A stretch of 64,000 nucleotides of DNA, taken from contig NC_134027.1 in assembly GCF_964204645.1 (NCBI RefSeq), positions 6,684,485 to 6,748,484 of the forward strand. The letters are read 5' to 3'. Source of the DNA: Tubulanus polymorphus (lineage: Eukaryota > Nemertea > Palaeonemertea > Tubulaniformes > Tubulanidae). The position numbers were made by a program, and so were the translations under genes. Position 1 is the stretch's first letter. Each line of letters starts with the position of its first letter. Positions 39,976 through 49,340 of this stretch are shown here, piece after piece. Under the pieces are notes generated by a model, which saw nothing but the letters and a program-made list of their open reading frames with translations, did no database searches and was not told where the DNA came from.

Positions 39976-40315
39976 CTAAAAGATAAAAGTACAAGGTATT
40001 GATTAAACATGATTCTCTTCTAAATGAAGTAAATAGATATAGTGATTCATATTGCTATGCACCATTATATACATTTCATATTTTTTCAAATAATGATGTT
40101 GCCACACCTTTTTGAAAGTGACTTTGAACTATGCGATGTCGACTTTTTCACCTCTGCATCGCTTGGTTCACCAATTCCCCATTCGTCTATTCGCTTCCCC
40201 CAAAGTCCAGCCATCGTTGCAGGGGCCATGTTGGTGTACTTGTCGTGTTGTCTGGTGAAAATTGCCAGGGAACTGAACTAGCAACGGTGGTAACCATGCA
40301 CAAGACAAAAACGCT
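39976..40315. promoter_or_regulatory. Shared divergent promoter of two ciliary genes
   Basis: About 340 bases separate the first coding exons of the SHIPPO-repeat gene (minus) and the EFCAB12-like gene (plus). Near the plus-strand start, AGCAACGGTGGTAACC contains two RGYAAC-type RFX half sites in direct repeat, and ATTGCCAGGGAAC at 40261 is an imperfect X-box. RFX factors drive ciliary genes. None of these sites is a full consensus, so the regulation is inferred. Confidence 0.45.
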
Positions 40316-42070
40316 ATGATGGAGAACCTTCAAACTCCTGACGCTAAAAGTATTAGTAACCATGTTATCGACGATCTTAAACAATACTCATCGAGGGATT
40401 TAAAGCACACAAAATTTTATCGTTGCGCCAAACGATCATTTACTGATGAAAAAATTCGCAGCAGACGAATTACAGCACCACTGCATACATCGGAAAAGGC
40501 AGGCATGTGGTCCATGTCAGCAAGATGTACCCCACACAGCCAGGTGTCGCCGCCGACGCTTAAACATGAAAAGAAACCGACATATTCACAAAGAGAGGAA
40601 GCCATGGATGTAATTGAATATGATGATTGGTTGAGACAGCGGAAGAAAATGCGACATGAATTGTCTAAAATGGGCATGAGCGAAGGTTATCTAGCGAGAA
40701 AACCAAATCTGACGCCCATAGAAAGTCGTCTGTTAGAAAGGATGCGAAACGCAAGAGCTGTGAAACGTGTCAAGTCTGCCAAGACGCTGGTACAAGTGAA
40801 TATAACTCTGACGCAGGAAGAGATCGATGAACGGCGTCGACGTCGATGTACGAAAGCCTTACAGATCATAGAAAAACACATTAAGTTGAAACGAATGCGA
40901 CTGCTCGATCTGTTTAAGTCTATCGATAAAGACAAATCATGGACTGTCACGAGAGACGAATTCAAATTGGCGATAGATCGTGCCGGAATTGCGCTTCCCG
41001 GTCCCGTTATGAATGACCTGATATTCGCTCTCGACGCTAACAATAAAAACGAACTGGACTACAGGGAATTGGCCAAAGCATTGGGTGAATGGAAGATAAC
41101 CAAACGAGAAGTGAGAAAAAAGTTGGACCTCGGTGTCAACGAGGATCTGCCAGGGTTTAATCGCCGCCAAGGAATTCTTATACATTCCGATGAAATGGGT
41201 AAAACAAGCGCTACCGTGTTTGAACAGTTCAGATTGATTAACCAGCTGACCACCAGAAGGAATACGCAGTCACTCCTACCGCAGATAGCGACGTTCCTTA
41301 ATAGCACTGGACAGCCACAACATCGGCAACAACAGAAAGAAAGGAAGACGGAGAAAAAGATCAAACGTCAAAATCGCGTGGAGGTAATAAAAGCGATCAC
41401 AGATCACAGTAAACCGAGCGCCCTGACTGATGAAAATACGGCCGACCAGCTTAATCAATTCAGAGCCAAACAGCTGAAGGAATATTATAAGATTATGGAG
41501 CTGTGTAAAGAACGAAGTATAATATTTTCCGACGCCCTGTTGGAAAAGGCGCTTCTCTATCCAGCAGATCAGTCATACGAGGACATAGTGAATAAAAAAA
41601 TGATCAGTGTACCGGGGGATCAACTTCTGTCGTGTAAGTTCGCTCAGATAAAACCGCGGCTGCCCTCGCCAGACCACACGTACAAACGTTCGCAGTCGGG
41701 TAAATTACTGATGGATGAACGAAAATTTTATCCAGCCGCTTCACTGTTAGATACAGCACCTACCCGAGTCGATTTATCGACGGGTAAAGCTTACGTTTCG
41801 AGAAAAGTTGACTGTTGGTTGACGTTTGAAGAGTATTGCAAATTGACAAAAAATATCGCCAGATATCGAGATGTAAGTGGAGTGAAAGAGAACGCCTTCT
41901 GGCCCGGTGAACTGCTGGATAAATTGAGATTATACATGGACGACGAGAAGAACGTATACGGTGCAAATACAGCTTTCAGACTTGTGCAAACAAGTGTGCC
42001 AGCCTATCCGGGTTACAACAGTATCGAATCGTGGCCTGAAAATGAAAGTGGTTATGTCATGCTGCCATGA
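40316..42070 (+). CDS. EFCAB12: EFCAB12-like EF-hand protein
   Basis: A single 584-residue frame opening MMENLQTPDAK. The middle holds two EF-hand loops: DKDKSWTVTRDE (about residues 203-214) and DANNKNELDYRE (about 240-251). Both have acidic residues at loop positions 1 and 12. The first has D-x-D-x-S ligands; the second has N and K at positions 3 and 5, so its calcium affinity may be weak. The region before the EF-hands (EYDDWLRQRKKMRHELSKMG, SRLLERMRNARAVKR) and the ordering fit EFCAB12, a poorly characterised protein of ciliated tissues. It is head to head with a SHIPPO-repeat gene, which supports an axonemal role. The stop codon overlaps a perfect 17-bp hairpin. Confidence 0.8.
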   Translation: MMENLQTPDAKSISNHVIDDLKQYSSRDLKHTKFYRCAKRSFTDEKIRSRRITAPLHTSEKAGMWSMSARCTPHSQVSPPTLKHEKKPTYSQREEAMDVIEYDDWLRQRKKMRHELSKMGMSEGYLARKPNLTPIESRLLERMRNARAVKRVKSAKTLVQVNITLTQEEIDERRRRRCTKALQIIEKHIKLKRMRLLDLFKSIDKDKSWTVTRDEFKLAIDRAGIALPGPVMNDLIFALDANNKNELDYRELAKALGEWKITKREVRKKLDLGVNEDLPGFNRRQGILIHSDEMGKTSATVFEQFRLINQLTTRRNTQSLLPQIATFLNSTGQPQHRQQQKERKTEKKIKRQNRVEVIKAITDHSKPSALTDENTADQLNQFRAKQLKEYYKIMELCKERSIIFSDALLEKALLYPADQSYEDIVNKKMISVPGDQLLSCKFAQIKPRLPSPDHTYKRSQSGKLLMDERKFYPAASLLDTAPTRVDLSTGKAYVSRKVDCWLTFEEYCKLTKNIARYRDVSGVKENAFWPGELLDKLRLYMDDEKNVYGANTAFRLVQTSVPAYPGYNSIESWPENESGYVMLP

Positions 42071-42107
42071 AAACGTCCTGACTATATAATTATAGTCAGG
42101 ACGTTTT
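42070..42107 (+). repeat. Perfect 17-bp hairpin at the EFCAB12 stop codon
   Basis: AAAACGTCCTGACTATA, a four-base TAAT loop, then its exact complement. The first A is the last base of the TGA stop codon. It could form a stable stem in the 3' UTR of either convergent transcript. Confidence 0.85.
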
Positions 42108-42121
42108 GTCCTATCTTACTT

Positions 42122-42127
42122 TTTATT
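42122..42127 (-). terminator. Possible polyadenylation signal for the minus-strand gene at 42.3-43.3 kb
   Basis: AATAAA on the minus strand, 221 bases after that gene's stop codon. It lies inside the plus-strand 3' UTR of the EFCAB12-like gene. Confidence 0.4.
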
Positions 42128-42238
42128 TGCCAGGAAAAAAACAAGGAACAAATGTTTAAACTTAAAATATATTTTTGATTGGCCAACTCTCAGTCTATAC
42201 AGTACCCTTATAAAGAGAACAAAAATAGAAATTCTTAA

Positions 42239-42244
42239 AATAAA
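42239..42244 (+). terminator. Polyadenylation signal of the EFCAB12-like gene
   Basis: AATAAA on the plus strand, 169 bases after the stop codon. Confidence 0.5.
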
Positions 42245-42347
42245 TCAATGTTTTTTAATCGTAAACAGATTTTGCTTGATATATAGACAACATAGCGAAA
42301 AAGAAACGAATGTATGAAATCTTCTGTACACCCGATGACAAGGCGAT

Positions 42348-43277
42348 TTAATAATTCTTCCTTAGGTTGGATTTCCTCTTTTTCTTGATAATAGTTGGGT
42401 CATCGTCGAAGGACAAATACACTTTTACAGGAGAAGGTGTTGGTGTGAAAATATAGCGCCACCTCTGAGTGCGGTCCGTTTCGTCGGGTGTCTTTTTACC
42501 TTCGATGTGGGGAAAAAATTTGCTTTTACCGTCGTAGTGTACGCACGATAATAACGTATTCGTCCTCGAAAAATCGTTTCGTTGCAGTTTTTTATTCGAA
42601 TTGCTTCGGAAGGAATTATCGAATTTATCGTAACGTTCTCTTTCGTATCGATTCGAAAATGAAACGCGACCTTGATCGATTGGCGGCAGACGAGAAAACG
42701 AACGTAAATTAGAGTTTTTTCGACATTTTTCGCCTTCGATTTTCCTTCGAATGTACAAATCTCTAGACTGTTGTTTCAATGTGTATTTGGGTTCTTCGTT
42801 CAACGCTAGAGGAGCAAGCGATCCCCTCTTCAGGTTTTCATTCGAATTCTTAAACTTCGGCTTCGTTGGGGATTTCCTCGTGTGGTTTGCGTACGTAGAA
42901 AATGAAGTTCCGGTATCGAATGGATTATCAATATCCAAACTATCGTTAGTATCATCGTGCCAAACTGTTACGGCGAACTTAGGTTCATAGTCATTTTGAG
43001 GCGTGGCCGGTAGGCTGATCAGCCCGACTTTTACGCAGTCACTAAATAAACCCAATCTGCTGATATCTTTCCAGTCGCTATTTTCGCGTTGCAACTCCTC
43101 GATTAATTTCATTTCACCGTCCTGTAGAAGTCTTTTGTACTTAGTGAATTCCTCGTAAGTAATGTCGATGTTGAAAAATCGGCGAACGCCATTTTTATCG
43201 AAGTACCGTCGTGTGGATTTGACCTTGGAGAGGACAGATCTACCCGACTTGGCTTTCATAGAGCTTCGCAGCATCAT
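42348..43277 (-). CDS. Unrecognised basic protein, about 309 residues
   Basis: An open frame of 310 codons from ATG 43277 (MMLRSSMKAKSGRSVLSK). I do not recognise it. The first part is predicted structured (YFDKNGVRRFFNIDITYEEF, then DGEMKLIEELQRENSDWKDI, helix-like). The rest is rich in Lys, Arg, Ser and Asn and looks disordered; it ends KKKRKSNLRKNY. The frame stays open upstream to an acceptor-like CAATTGCAG at 43319, so an earlier exon may supply the true start; the non-ATG stretch there is hydrophobic (LIYVYVVW). It runs tail to tail with the EFCAB12-like gene and in the same direction as the ankyrin-repeat gene. Length and coding bias argue it is real. Confidence 0.65.
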   Translation of the reverse strand: MMLRSSMKAKSGRSVLSKVKSTRRYFDKNGVRRFFNIDITYEEFTKYKRLLQDGEMKLIEELQRENSDWKDISRLGLFSDCVKVGLISLPATPQNDYEPKFAVTVWHDDTNDSLDIDNPFDTGTSFSTYANHTRKSPTKPKFKNSNENLKRGSLAPLALNEEPKYTLKQQSRDLYIRRKIEGEKCRKNSNLRSFSRLPPIDQGRVSFSNRYERERYDKFDNSFRSNSNKKLQRNDFSRTNTLLSCVHYDGKSKFFPHIEGKKTPDETDRTQRWRYIFTPTPSPVKVYLSFDDDPTIIKKKRKSNLRKNY

Positions 43278-43434
43278 ATTGCTGCTTTCCCAAACTACAT
43301 ATACGTATATCAAACCTGCAATTGGATATTTGAAAATGTTTTATATAACGACAGGCGATCCGTCAATTTTGTGATTAAAACATCAATCATGTATGTATTA
43401 AATGTTTTGCATAACAATTTGATGCAAATTTCAC

Positions 43435-43563
43435 CTGAGTATATGGGATTTCCAGAACGTTCCGGGACACGTTATACAGCCATCGATCTTCACCGTATTT
43501 GCGGACGACGCGAGAACGTATTTCCTCGATCCCGGCAAGGAGCAGTAAAATTAGTACCGACAG
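43435..43563 (-). other. Possible coding exon with a hydrophobic start
   Basis: Between an acceptor-like ATGATTAG and a donor (CTCAG|GTGAAA) lies a 43-codon open stretch beginning LSVLILLLLAGIEEIR and ending SRNVLEIPYTQ. It looks like a signal or anchor segment. Its phase (0) does not match the upstream opening of the neighbouring 309-residue frame (which needs phase 1), so I do not join them. No initiator ATG is visible. Confidence 0.25.
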
Positions 43564-44532
43564 CTAATCATCGACTATATAAAACAGCGACCGCCGGTGC
43601 TAATTCCCACGACGATAAGAAACGAATAACGTTTGTTTAAAGGAATTCACACGGTATCAGCATGATTTATACCGGAGTGAATGATATTTAGAACAAGTCC
43701 GCATATGATTATAGATGTGTTGCTTTATACAGATAGCTACAATTATTTCTCAAAGCACACACGATATGAATTCTCAACATTTAAATAAAACACGTAACAC
43801 TCGTACATAAATACTTCACGCAAATGATATATACACACAATTTCCAATGTTTTTGTCAACTTCTATAATGATAATGGTATATCTGCGATGTAAACGTTCG
43901 TGACTTCGGTTGTGTCGTCGGCTTCCATTAGCTCCGCATAATTAGTGTTTAATTCTGCGACGCGTTCAATGGAAATGATTCAAATTATCACGTACGAATT
44001 CAGTAGAATATTTCACCTTAAACATTATATACAACGCACCATCTCCTTCATATTCAAAAGAACATCCGAGCACGAAAAATAGAATATATATATATATACG
44101 TTCATATCCTACGGGTCACACGCATGTAAGATGTGTGCGTGATTTTCTCAACATAAATCGAAAAATTGTCTCAGTATTGAATAGTTGTTTGTTCAATCCT
44201 TTCATCGGAAACATTTTCGGTTAATGATTCACAATTTTCCCATTCGCCACACGCGTATGCTATCAAATAGACAATGGCAACGCATGGATCGAATTTATAC
44301 GATACGCATTTTGTTTCTCGTCCTTTTTTCAAATCGTTGAATTTTTCATATCCGTATTTCACATGTTCATTAATTTAATCCTATCCGCTACCGTGGAACA
44401 CGTCAATCTATCTGATTTTTAACGCGCGTGCGTCGATGGCTTCCATAGATATGAAAGGGCGACAGTAAAAATGTTGAATTGATTGTCATGTTCGCATCAC
44501 GAAATGAATTACTTTTTCTTCTCGTCTCGAGA

Positions 44533-45921
44533 TTAATGCAGCCCTAGAGATGGCAATCCGGATGTTACGGCGATGCTGTGACGTGCTCCTCTGCCGCGTA
44601 GTTTCGACGCGAATTTCATTCCAGCAAAAACCGTTGAAAGGGAATTTCCGGAGTCTTTTCCACCGGTTTGGTTCTTCAGACGTCCTTTCAGTTTGACGAT
44701 ATCGCTTCCTGAAGATGAGGGCGAATCCGGTTCGGTGGAGGGCTTCAAGTTGATTGCTTTCGAATTCTTTCTTTGAAATGATTTATTTTTACCAGTATGA
44801 TGGATACTGTCCAACAGATCGGCGGCTCTCTTCGGTGAGTTGAAAGGTGAACGACACCTGGCATTACTCATTTGCGACGAACGACCGCTAACTGTGATAT
44901 CATCCTCCTCGGCTTCTGAGTCCGAATGATCGTGAAATGTTGCCACCGCGGGCTGGCGGTATGACGATGAACGCTGAGGTGCAAAATCCGTCAGAATTTG
45001 CCGCACGATTTCGAAACTCGTGGCAGGTCGTTTTTTCATCATTCTCACCGTGGTTTGGGGGCTTTTTAACTCGCTGTAATCGTTAATTGAGATTACGCTG
45101 CTGACAGGCTTGGATTCCTCGCTTTCTACTATGATAGTTGGTATCGGTGTGTTGCAGCGATTGGTGACAGCAGGGGCAGACGTACAACGAGAACGGGGTT
45201 TTCTAACATTAGTCGTATCTCGGTACGACGAACGACCCCTATGTGAATGGTCAATACCCGTCGAGGCTCTGGTTATGTACGACGGAATTTCGACAAGCCT
45301 CTCATTTTTACGCCCAATCGGTATGAAATTCATTTCGAACGGGTCAACTTCGTCCGGTATTGGTAAAACCAATTTCAGCCAATCTAAAGCTGACTTGAAC
45401 ATAAATCTGTCTCTTAATTTCAATGAAGCTTTGTATTTGTAAACAAAAATTTTAGCTACGCCTAAATTTCCGGCGGCACATGCGCACATCAGAGGCGTCA
45501 TCCCGTCGACGTTATAAGCATTGATAAAACACCCATACGTTTTTATTTCCGGAAGAAATAGTTCGGCAATTTCCGTCAATCCCAAATAAGCCATGTAATG
45601 GTAAACTGTATTCCCGTACTTATCAGAGTGGTTTATATCGCAATCATCTTTAAGAAGAATCTTGATAACTCCAAGTTGGTTTTTCAAAACTGCGTGCGCC
45701 AAAACCCCTCGCCCCAGTTTATCGAGGGCATCTCGGTCCGCACCATTATCTAGTAAAGCTTTGACCAGAACGGAAGCGGTAGAACTAGTCGGTATATCAC
45801 AACATTTCATCAACGGACTCAATCCCCCAACGCCCTTCACATTCGGATCCGAACCCAAATCTAAGAGCAGAAGAAACTGTTTGTAACGACCATCTTTGAG
45901 AGCTTTGTGTAAACCCGTCAT
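44533..45921 (-). CDS. Ankyrin-repeat protein
   Basis: 462 residues from ATG 45921 (MTGLHKALKDGRYKQFLLLL). The frame is open further upstream (CAKKLFENLGYAYTIERSK) to a possible acceptor TTCTCAG near 46013, so the mature start may lie in another exon. The first 190 residues hold four to five ankyrin repeats: GSDPNVKGVGGLSPLMKCCD, NGADRDALDKLGRGVLAHAV, DCDINHSDKYGNTVYHYMAY, NAYNVDGMTPLMCACAAGN. The C-terminal 250 residues are Ser/Arg/Pro-rich and likely disordered. Ankyrin repeats bind proteins. I cannot place it in a named subfamily. It is transcribed in the same direction as the 309-residue gene about 1.2 kb downstream. Confidence 0.82.
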   Translation of the reverse strand: MTGLHKALKDGRYKQFLLLLDLGSDPNVKGVGGLSPLMKCCDIPTSSTASVLVKALLDNGADRDALDKLGRGVLAHAVLKNQLGVIKILLKDDCDINHSDKYGNTVYHYMAYLGLTEIAELFLPEIKTYGCFINAYNVDGMTPLMCACAAGNLGVAKIFVYKYKASLKLRDRFMFKSALDWLKLVLPIPDEVDPFEMNFIPIGRKNERLVEIPSYITRASTGIDHSHRGRSSYRDTTNVRKPRSRCTSAPAVTNRCNTPIPTIIVESEESKPVSSVISINDYSELKSPQTTVRMMKKRPATSFEIVRQILTDFAPQRSSSYRQPAVATFHDHSDSEAEEDDITVSGRSSQMSNARCRSPFNSPKRAADLLDSIHHTGKNKSFQRKNSKAINLKPSTEPDSPSSSGSDIVKLKGRLKNQTGGKDSGNSLSTVFAGMKFASKLRGRGARHSIAVTSGLPSLGLH

Positions 45922-47297
45922 TTTAGAGCGCTCTATGGTATACGCATACCCAAGATTTTCAAACAACTTCTTCGCACAGTAATTGCTATAGTTCGTAGTA
46001 TTCTTGTCAAAATCACTGAGAATCTAGGCCGATATTCGTGAGCGGCATCGTTGAATATTCTTCAATTTGTCAATTAGCCGCCATAGACATAATGACAAAT
46101 TCACACGCGTGCGTCAATTAACTTTCGCAAAGGCAGTTCTTGGCAACGATAAACCATACAAAACATCGTCTTTCATTCCCCACCGATGACGGACAGCAAT
46201 TAAATGTCGCCGTGTTAGGTACATATCCTATACATCCGCGAGATGATTCGAAATTCACCCGATATAGTTGCATTCCGATCGATCTCGAGGTTTTTCTTTT
46301 AGATATGCATCAATTGCGCCGATCGCGTGCCTCCAAATATTCGCTTCACTCTACCATTGATGATGTGTTCGATGTTTCCCTGGTAGCGACCGAAAATACG
46401 GTACCAATAAACCTATTGTTAAATACAACTACGTCAATCAGCAGAGCCGTTAACATTTAATGACCTCAGGTCGCAGTTTCCTTTCTGATATATTCTATAC
46501 TATAGACATGCATAAAAGCTTGAATATCATCCGGTAGAGTCGCTTGTTTTCTTGTCGCTTATGTCCGTAATATAACGACCGTTTGATTTTCGTTATCTGG
46601 TTTCCGACCGAGGTCTAGAAGTTGAACGGAGTGCACAAATATCTGTGTCTTTATCGCTAAATCTGCACGAATTCGACATAGATTTTTTACGCAAACGGGC
46701 GTCAGTTCGTATTCGCAGGAGAAATGAGTAAATAAAAAAAAATCACCGTAACCGGTATATTTCTTTTTTTAAAGATTCTTTTAGATTTTAAGATTATGCT
46801 TCAAATGATTAGTCGTTAAGATATTATAGAAAATCAAATACGGCACAAAGAAAATCGAGGTTATTCAGCCACCCGATGTTAGAGCCGTGAAGGATTTCGT
46901 AAGACGATCCGCCGCGACCAACCTATCATTGCTTACCGTACACTAGCGCCACTATCATCGGGTTTGTAACCAGCCCTGGTAAGCCATGTAGGCCGCGGCA
47001 TTTTTAGGGCGGTTTTATTTAAGCAAAAACTCTGAAACAAAATTTATCTTTCGTACCACTAATATTGCCAACAAATATTATTATCTAATCTTTCTTTATT
47101 CCCCTTTGATATTAAAGCTAAATACTTTAGCGATAAATAGTTATCTTCGAATATGCTGTCATATATTCATATTTATCATCATGATAATTTTCATCATTAT
47201 CTATTATCGCATCATTTATAAAGATTATTAACGTACAAAAAAGATACCGTCTAATAAACATTTCCATCATTTACTGACGATTCAATTCATTCTTTAT
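45922..47297. other. Divergent spacer between the ankyrin gene and eIF4E3
   Basis: About 1.4 kb. It should contain the ankyrin gene's 5' UTR (and perhaps an upstream exon) and the eIF4E3 promoter. A 106-codon plus-strand ORF at 46140-46460 has no motif or splice context and I do not call it a gene. Confidence 0.5.
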
Positions 47298-47334
47298 TGA
47301 CGTCATGATGACGTCAATTGTTTTGATCATGTGA
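47298..47334 (+). promoter_or_regulatory. Double CRE and M-box upstream of eIF4E3
   Basis: Two perfect TGACGTCA sites (47298-47305 and 47309-47316) lie within a 26-bp palindrome, followed by TCATGTGA (47327-47334), an M-box/CLEAR-like E-box. The start codon at 47346 is only 11 bases further. CREB/ATF and MiT/TFE factors bind such sites. The transcription start was not determined. Confidence 0.6.
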
Positions 47335-47345
47335 CCTGTGTCAAG

Positions 47346-49167
47346 ATGGCGTCCTCTAGAGTCGAACCTAAATTTGAGCTTAACGATGAAATCGAAGACG
47401 ATCCTATATCCCCAAAGCTACACAAAGAGGCGATCTCTTCGATCGAGAATTCCGAAGTAACTGGAGTTCCATTAAGCACACCTTGGACCTTCTGGCTCGA
47501 CAAGTAAGCCTGTAGTTTGGTGTTATTTCATTGTTATTGTCCTGTGTGGTTGTCAAAATCAATAAATCACCTTGACATTATATAGTCCGAGATCAGCTGT
47601 TTTTGACATTTCCTGATACGTAATAAACTTTAAATAAATTGAATGACGGTTATTGCTTTTGAAATAGATACAAGGCTTGTCTCATTATATCGAGCTTGTA
47701 GACCTAGAGGGCATCTCCTGTCAAGACCAACAAATTGTTGTTGTCTGTCATCAAAACTGCAATGAATTCTTTTTAAATATTTTTGGGCCTGATTTTACTA
47801 GATTTTGTTTAATATTTTTCAGAGCTGTTCGTGGTGCTACGGCTTCTGAATATGAAGCTAATTTGAACAAAATATTTACTGTAAATACTGTTCAGGTAAT
47901 TTTGTAGGTGATATAGATCTTTTTGTTCATTTGTTTAGCCCCAAATAATCTAACCAATGCCATCAAATTTTTCAGGGATTTTGGAGTGTATACAATAACA
48001 TACCCGATGTTGATCGATTGTCTAGTCGCTATAGTTATCATTTAATGAGAGGACAAAGAAGACCAATCTGGTAAGTAGAAAAAACGAAATGAAAGCAGTT
48101 TTTGTTGCAATATGTAATCAATCACGTAGGCCTACTAGATCACTATTGAAAATTTTTTTTAGGGAAGATGATGGCAATTGTCGCGGTGGAAATTGGAAAT
48201 TAAAATGCTCAAAAGGCGATGCAGTAAGTAGCAGGTTTTTACATAGAGTGTGAATGCCAAAAATCTTTGAAAGTTTGTTCAAGCTCACATGACGAATTTC
48301 TTTTTAAGCGTCATGTGTGGAAGGAACTACTGCTGGCCGCTATTGGAGAACAATTCTCTGAATACATGGCTGAAGGTATTAATAAACATTTCAAAATGTA
48401 TAAGTTGAAAAAATAATCAGGATTCAGTACTTAACTGATTCCAAAAGCGATAACCAACATTTTGTTGCATTGTTGTAGGTGATGAAGTAATAGGCTTAAG
48501 TATAAGTATACGCGAACGAGATGATATTATTCAAATCTGGAATTTAGATGCTCACCTCAATGAGAAATCACGTGCAATCGATCGTGTAAAAGAACTCCTA
48601 CCAGATGTTACATTTACTGCCATATTTTATAAAGGTGATTGATATGAATTGATTTGTCTCGACACTAGCAGAGTGACCACAATACATCCTCTTCCAAATT
48701 GCCAGTGTTTTCCCGGTAAAAGCAGAACATTCCCGGCCAGTGCTCTGATGAATGGCAGTAGGAATGTCCCAACAGTTGTTATCGTATCGTGACAGACCCA
48801 AATAGTAAACTAGCCCAGTTAATATTCCGTCTTTCAGCTAAGATAATTCAATACGAATTTGAACTTACAATATGAAATGAAGATTGTAAAGTTATAAATT
48901 TCCGATAAAACTAAATCCACAGGGAAAAGGCATGAGCAACAAACACTATTCCCCTCTTTTTCCAGAGTTTTTATTAAATTTCCTGTATTATTTTGCCCGA
49001 CAGAAATAGTTCCGTTTCCCAGAAACATAGTCACTCTGTCTAGATTCTCCTACGTTGCAGCCTACCTCCTGTTACAGTTCAGTTTTTTATACATATAACT
49101 TTTTGTTGTAGAATTTCAAACCCATCAGGCATTCGAGGCGGATAAAGTGGCATCATTGAAAGGGTGA
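47346..49167 (+). CDS. EIF4E3: Eukaryotic translation initiation factor 4E, class III
   Basis: Seven exons: 47346-47503, 47823-47895, 47976-48070, 48163-48223, 48309-48375, 48479-48634, 49112-49167; 666 bases, 221 residues, matching the family length. It binds the mRNA 5' cap. PWTFWLDK carries the conserved Trp of the N-terminal sheet, [14 protein letters not shown] and [17 protein letters not shown] follow, the latter with the second cap-stacking Trp; then [34 protein letters not shown]. At the position of the first cap-stacking Trp of eIF4E1 this protein has Tyr ([11 protein letters not shown]). Substitution there is diagnostic of class III, which is why I call eIF4E3 rather than eIF4E1 or 4EHP. 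The ATG context CAAGATGGCGTCC fits a YY1/TISU start. Confidence 0.95.
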
Positions 49168-49301
49168 ATTTTCACGCGGAAGTTAGGCTTGTTATTTAAA
49201 AGTATGTTGCTGTGTACGATGTACATAGACTGCAACAAGACGTCATGATATACATAAGAAATAGAGATTGTCATGAGATCCTGTTGAAAGATATATATTT
49301 A

Positions 49302-49340
49302 AATAAACGATGATATATTAGTCGTGTGTGTGTGTGTGCG
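49302..49340 (+). terminator. Polyadenylation signal and GU-rich element of eIF4E3
   Basis: AATAAA at 49302-49307 is followed about 15 bases later by GTCGTGTGTGTGTGTGTGCG, the usual order of a poly(A) signal and its GU-rich downstream element. Confidence 0.65.

Noticed and set aside
39966-40010. Upstream ATG (40010) as the start of the SHIPPO-repeat protein
   Set aside because: A strong splice acceptor lies between it and MKPPSQRPP, so those codons are intronic.
46140-46460. 106-codon plus-strand ORF upstream of eIF4E3
   Set aside because: No domain, no splice or promoter context, and residue composition like random AT-rich sequence.
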